Origin: Verrucomicrobiaceae bacterium UBA1938
Lineage (GTDB): Bacteria; Verrucomicrobiota; Verrucomicrobiia; Verrucomicrobiales; Verrucomicrobiaceae
DNA length: 64,000 nucleotides
NCBI GenBank assembly: GCA_002336895.1
Contig: DDFC01000043.1
Span: forward strand, 231,422-295,421
Reading direction: 5' to 3'
How positions within the stretch are numbered: position 1 is the stretch's first letter; each line of letters starts with the position of its first letter. Positions 61,376 through 64,000 of the stretch are shown in pieces. The translations under genes and the position numbers were made by a program. The notes beneath the pieces were generated by a model, which was not told the DNA's origin, made no database searches, and saw only the letters and a list, made by a program, of their open reading frames with translations.

Positions 61376-62479
61376 TTACGTGGCGCGCAGCTTCATCAGC
61401 GCTGCGCGCACCATGAGCGTCTCGCCTACGTTCTCGGCCGTGAGCAGGCCCACGAGTTTTCCGCTGCTCTGCTCCAGCACAGGCATGGCCGGGCAGTCGC
61501 CTGCGCTCAAGGCATCGAGCGCCTGGGACAGATCGGTACCGGGAGAGGTGGAGTCCGGGCAGGAGCGCATCACCTCCACTACAGGTGCGGAGGGGCCTTT
61601 CTCCGCCAGGGCCGAGATCAGATCATGCCGCGTCAGCATGCCCTGCATGCCGCCGTGGGTGTCCAGCACGGGGAAATCTTGCTGCGTGCCTGACAGCAGC
61701 AGCTCCACGCCGTCCCGCAGAGTGGCGTCTGGCGGCAGGCTGTGGAATTCGGTGAGCATGGCATCGCGCACGCGCAGATTTCGCGTGACCTCCTGCTGAG
61801 CCACGCTGGCCGCCTCCTGCCCGGCGGCCATGAAGATGAAGAAGCAGATGAGCAGCAGCATGGGGTGCAGGGTGGCGCTGAGCAGCATGTACACCGCCAC
61901 CAGCATGGCCAGCCCCTGGCCGATGGAGGCGGCGCGCCGTGTGGCGGCGCCATAGTCCATGAACATGGCAAACACGGCACGCAGCACCCGGCCGCCGTCC
62001 ATGGGAAAGGCGGGGATCAGGTTGAAGGCCACCATGAAGATGTTCCACACCATGAGCTTTTCAAAGAAGCCGCCGGATTTAAGGAAGTCGTAGCCGGGAT
62101 GCAGCACGGCGCTGATGCCAAAGCCAAGATAAATGACGGCGGCGATGATGACATTGACCAGTGGCCCGCTGACGGCCACGACGAGCTCCTCGGAGGGCTT
62201 GCGCGGCATGCGCTCCAGCCGCGCCACGCCGCCGATGGGCAGCAGCGTGATGTCCGGCGTGCGTATGCCGTAGCCGCGTGCGGCCAGCACGTGGCCAAAC
62301 TCGTGCAGCACCACGCAGGCAAACATGGTGGTGATGAACAGGATGGACTCCAGCGCGGTGCTGACGCCCTGCCCCCTCAGCAGGCCGTCGCCAGCCACAA
62401 AGAGCAGCAGGAGGAGGAAGGTGGCATGCACGCGCACCTCGGTGCCGGCCAGGGTGAAAAGTCGGAAGGACCACTTCAT
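61376..62479 (-). CDS. Site-2-type zinc metalloprotease (M50) with CBS pair
   Basis: The 367 residues have five or six TM helices. The active site is HEFGH (H59, E60, H63) and NLIPAFPMDGGRVLR (D161). The C-terminal 130 residues are two CBS repeats (VRDAMLTEFHSLPPDATL and VVEVMRSCPDSTSPGTDL), which bind adenosyl compounds in related proteases. The enzyme probably cleaves a TM substrate such as an anti-sigma factor, but no such gene is nearby. It converges with the nuclease gene, 9 bp between the stops. Confidence 0.9.
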   Translation of the reverse strand: MKWSFRLFTLAGTEVRVHATFLLLLLFVAGDGLLRGQGVSTALESILFITTMFACVVLHEFGHVLAARGYGIRTPDITLLPIGGVARLERMPRKPSEELVVAVSGPLVNVIIAAVIYLGFGISAVLHPGYDFLKSGGFFEKLMVWNIFMVAFNLIPAFPMDGGRVLRAVFAMFMDYGAATRRAASIGQGLAMLVAVYMLLSATLHPMLLLICFFIFMAAGQEAASVAQQEVTRNLRVRDAMLTEFHSLPPDATLRDGVELLLSGTQQDFPVLDTHGGMQGMLTRHDLISALAEKGPSAPVVEVMRSCPDSTSPGTDLSQALDALSAGDCPAMPVLEQSSGKLVGLLTAENVGETLMVRAALMKLRAT

Positions 62480-62497
62480 GGGGGGGAATGAAATTGG

Positions 62498-64000
62498 CTA
62501 GGGTTTGGGAGCTTTCGAAGAGTCGTAGTAGATACGCACGTCGGCGTCCTTGATTCCCAGAATATCCTGCGCGCGGCGCAGGGCATTGCGGGTGGAGACG
62601 TTGGGATTGGAAGGACTGGCCAGGAAAAGGTTTTCTTTGCCGATCACCTCCACCATGCCGGCATCTTTGAGCACGCGGTAGAGGTCCTTGGACACACCGC
62701 TGACGATGAGATCGCGGCCGTCTGCGCGCAGCATGCGGATGAGCTCCTCGATGGCCATGGCGCAGGTGGCATCCAGGTGGCGTGCGTTTTTGAGGCGGAG
62801 AATGACGATGCGCAGATTGGGGTCGGCGCAGAAGCGCTGGATCTGCGTGCGGAAGAGGTCGGCGGAGGCAAAGAAGAGATCGCCCTCCACATGTACGATG
62901 GAGATGGCGGGGTGCTGGCGTCCGCCCTGCTGCGCCTCGGCCAGGTGGCCGTCTGCATTGAACTCATACTCCATCAGGGAGGGCTGGCTGGCCTTGTGGA
63001 GGTAGAGGATGATGGAGATGCCCACGCCGGTGAAGATGGCCACATGCAGCGGTACGAGGAGGGTGGCAAAGAAGGTGGTGAGAAACACCACGGCGTCCGA
63101 TCCGGTGGCGCGCAGGGAGATGTAGATCTGCCGCTTGTTGATGAGTGCCACGGCCACGCAGATGACCATGGCGCCGAGAGCGGCCTTGGGTACATAGGCC
63201 ACCAGCGGGCCGATCGTCAGCGCCGCCACCAGGCAGACCAGTCCGCTGAAAATGGCGGAAAGGGGGGACACAGCCCCGCTTTCATACGCCGCCAGGGAGC
63301 GGGTGAGGGAATGAGAGGCCGGCATGCCGCTGAGGTAGGCGCAGGCCAGGTTCGCCGCGCCGAGGCTGAGCATGTCCTGGTTCGGATCCACATTGTGGCC
63401 GGACCGGCTGGCCAGGGTGCGGGCCATGGCGGAGTTTTCCATCATGGCCACAAAGGCCAGCGAGAGCGCCAGGCCAAAGAGCTGGCTGAACTGCGCCGAG
63501 GCATTGCCGCTGGTGAAGTCGGGGAAGGGCGGCAGCAGCGTACGCCAGGTGAAGGTGAGATCCGAATACGTGGCCACCTTGAGCCCCGCCTTGTTCATCG
63601 CCACGGCAATCAGGGACATGAGGATGAGTGTGATCGTCAGCGCGGGGAAGCGTTTGCCAAAGCGCTTGAGCCCGTAGTAGCTGCCGATGGCCAGCACGCA
63701 GATGAGCGCGCTGGGCCAGTGGATGGTGCCTAGGTGGGAGAGTACATCGTGCAGGTCGGACACCAGGGTCCGCGCCACGGGCCTGCCGGAGGCCTCCTCA
63801 AGCTGCTGACCCAGCACCACCGGCAGCTGATGAGCAAACATCTGCAGAGCCGCGCCTGTCAGGTAGGCCACTACCACCGCACGACTGATGAAGCGCGCCA
63901 TCTCAGCCACGCGGAAGTAAGCGCCAAAGATGAGCAGTGCGCCCACGAGGAAGACCAGCATCGGCATGGAGGCCAGCTGATTCACATTCGGGAAGGAGGC
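62498..64000 (-). CDS. SulP-family anion permease with STAS domain (5' end outside window)
   Basis: The frame is open to the window edge, so the first TM helices are missing; a GTG at 63985 is internal. The visible part has about ten TM helices, with the SulP segments ISRAVVVAYLTGAALQM, SLAFVAMMENSAMA and GMPASHSLTRSLAAYESGAV. A cytoplasmic STAS domain (about 350-460 in the visible part) contains DLFFASADLFRTQI and RHLDATCAMAIEEL. SulP proteins import sulfate, bicarbonate or other anions. The substrate cannot be told. It is 18 bp upstream of the site-2 protease on the same strand and may be co-transcribed with it. Confidence 0.88.
   Translation of the reverse strand, partial: ASFPNVNQLASMPMLVFLVGALLIFGAYFRVAEMARFISRAVVVAYLTGAALQMFAHQLPVVLGQQLEEASGRPVARTLVSDLHDVLSHLGTIHWPSALICVLAIGSYYGLKRFGKRFPALTITLILMSLIAVAMNKAGLKVATYSDLTFTWRTLLPPFPDFTSGNASAQFSQLFGLALSLAFVAMMENSAMARTLASRSGHNVDPNQDMLSLGAANLACAYLSGMPASHSLTRSLAAYESGAVSPLSAIFSGLVCLVAALTIGPLVAYVPKAALGAMVICVAVALINKRQIYISLRATGSDAVVFLTTFFATLLVPLHVAIFTGVGISIILYLHKASQPSLMEYEFNADGHLAEAQQGGRQHPAISIVHVEGDLFFASADLFRTQIQRFCADPNLRIVILRLKNARHLDATCAMAIEELIRMLRADGRDLIVSGVSKDLYRVLKDAGMVEVIGKENLFLASPSNPNVSTRNALRRAQDILGIKDADVRIYYDSSKAPKP

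Overview
The window looks like a chromosomal segment from a Gram-negative, high-GC member of the Verrucomicrobiota, probably close to Prosthecobacter/Verrucomicrobium. The evidence is an outer-membrane porin and a FadL-type barrel, lipoboxes, two 3-keto-disaccharide hydrolase (DUF1080) proteins, a GspG-like pseudopilin, a Lys/Ala-rich histone-like tail, and REP-like hairpins of a kind I associate with this phylum. The lineage is an inference; no rRNA is present.

Layout. 0-1.7 kb: the end of a coiled-coil repeat protein and a membrane protein. 1.8-9.4 kb: a phosphate regulon, with a phosphate-selective-type porin divergent from pstS-pstC-pstA-pstB-pstB and two palindromic PHO-box-like sites between them. 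PstC carries an unusual ~320-residue coiled-coil insertion. 9.4-14.4 kb: coaX, a ROK sugar kinase, a DUF1080 protein and small unknowns. The 3' end of coaX is duplicated around a hypothetical gene.

14.5-35.1 kb is a 20-kb signalling island. A tight minus-strand operon encodes a methyltransferase resembling PhcB (3-hydroxy fatty acid methyl ester synthase), a 7TM-type hybrid histidine kinase with two transmitters, and a receiver protein with a degenerate kinase module. This is the gene order of the Ralstonia phcBSR quorum-sensing operon. Immediately upstream on the same strand are a FadL-type outer-membrane transporter, a NarL-type regulator and its kinase, which is frameshifted in a C8 tract. 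Five more kinase or receiver genes follow, two of them giant PAS/GAF kinases arranged tail to tail. My leading hypothesis is a fatty-acid-methyl-ester signalling system with dedicated outer-membrane uptake.

35-43.4 kb: tRNA-Leu(UAG), a CPBP protease, nuoD-nuoE behind a CRP-like palindrome, a pseudopilin, and pyruvate phosphate dikinase fused in frame to a histone-H1-like tail that still has its own ribosome binding site and start codon. 43.7-52 kb: an SDR, two divergent acid-sugar-type dehydrogenases, hflK-hflC and an ABC-F ATPase. 52-54.2 kb is accessory DNA: a duplicated ABC-F 3' end, two covarying REP-like hairpins, a decayed higB with intact higA, and an ankyrin-type protein. 54.2-64 kb: a second DUF1080 protein, two lipoproteins, a DUF2452-avtA-midA run, an unknown conserved protein, a YhaM-like HD nuclease, a CBS-containing site-2 protease, and a SulP transporter cut by the window end.

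Long antisense open frames opposite most genes are coding shadows of GC-rich sequence and are not annotated.
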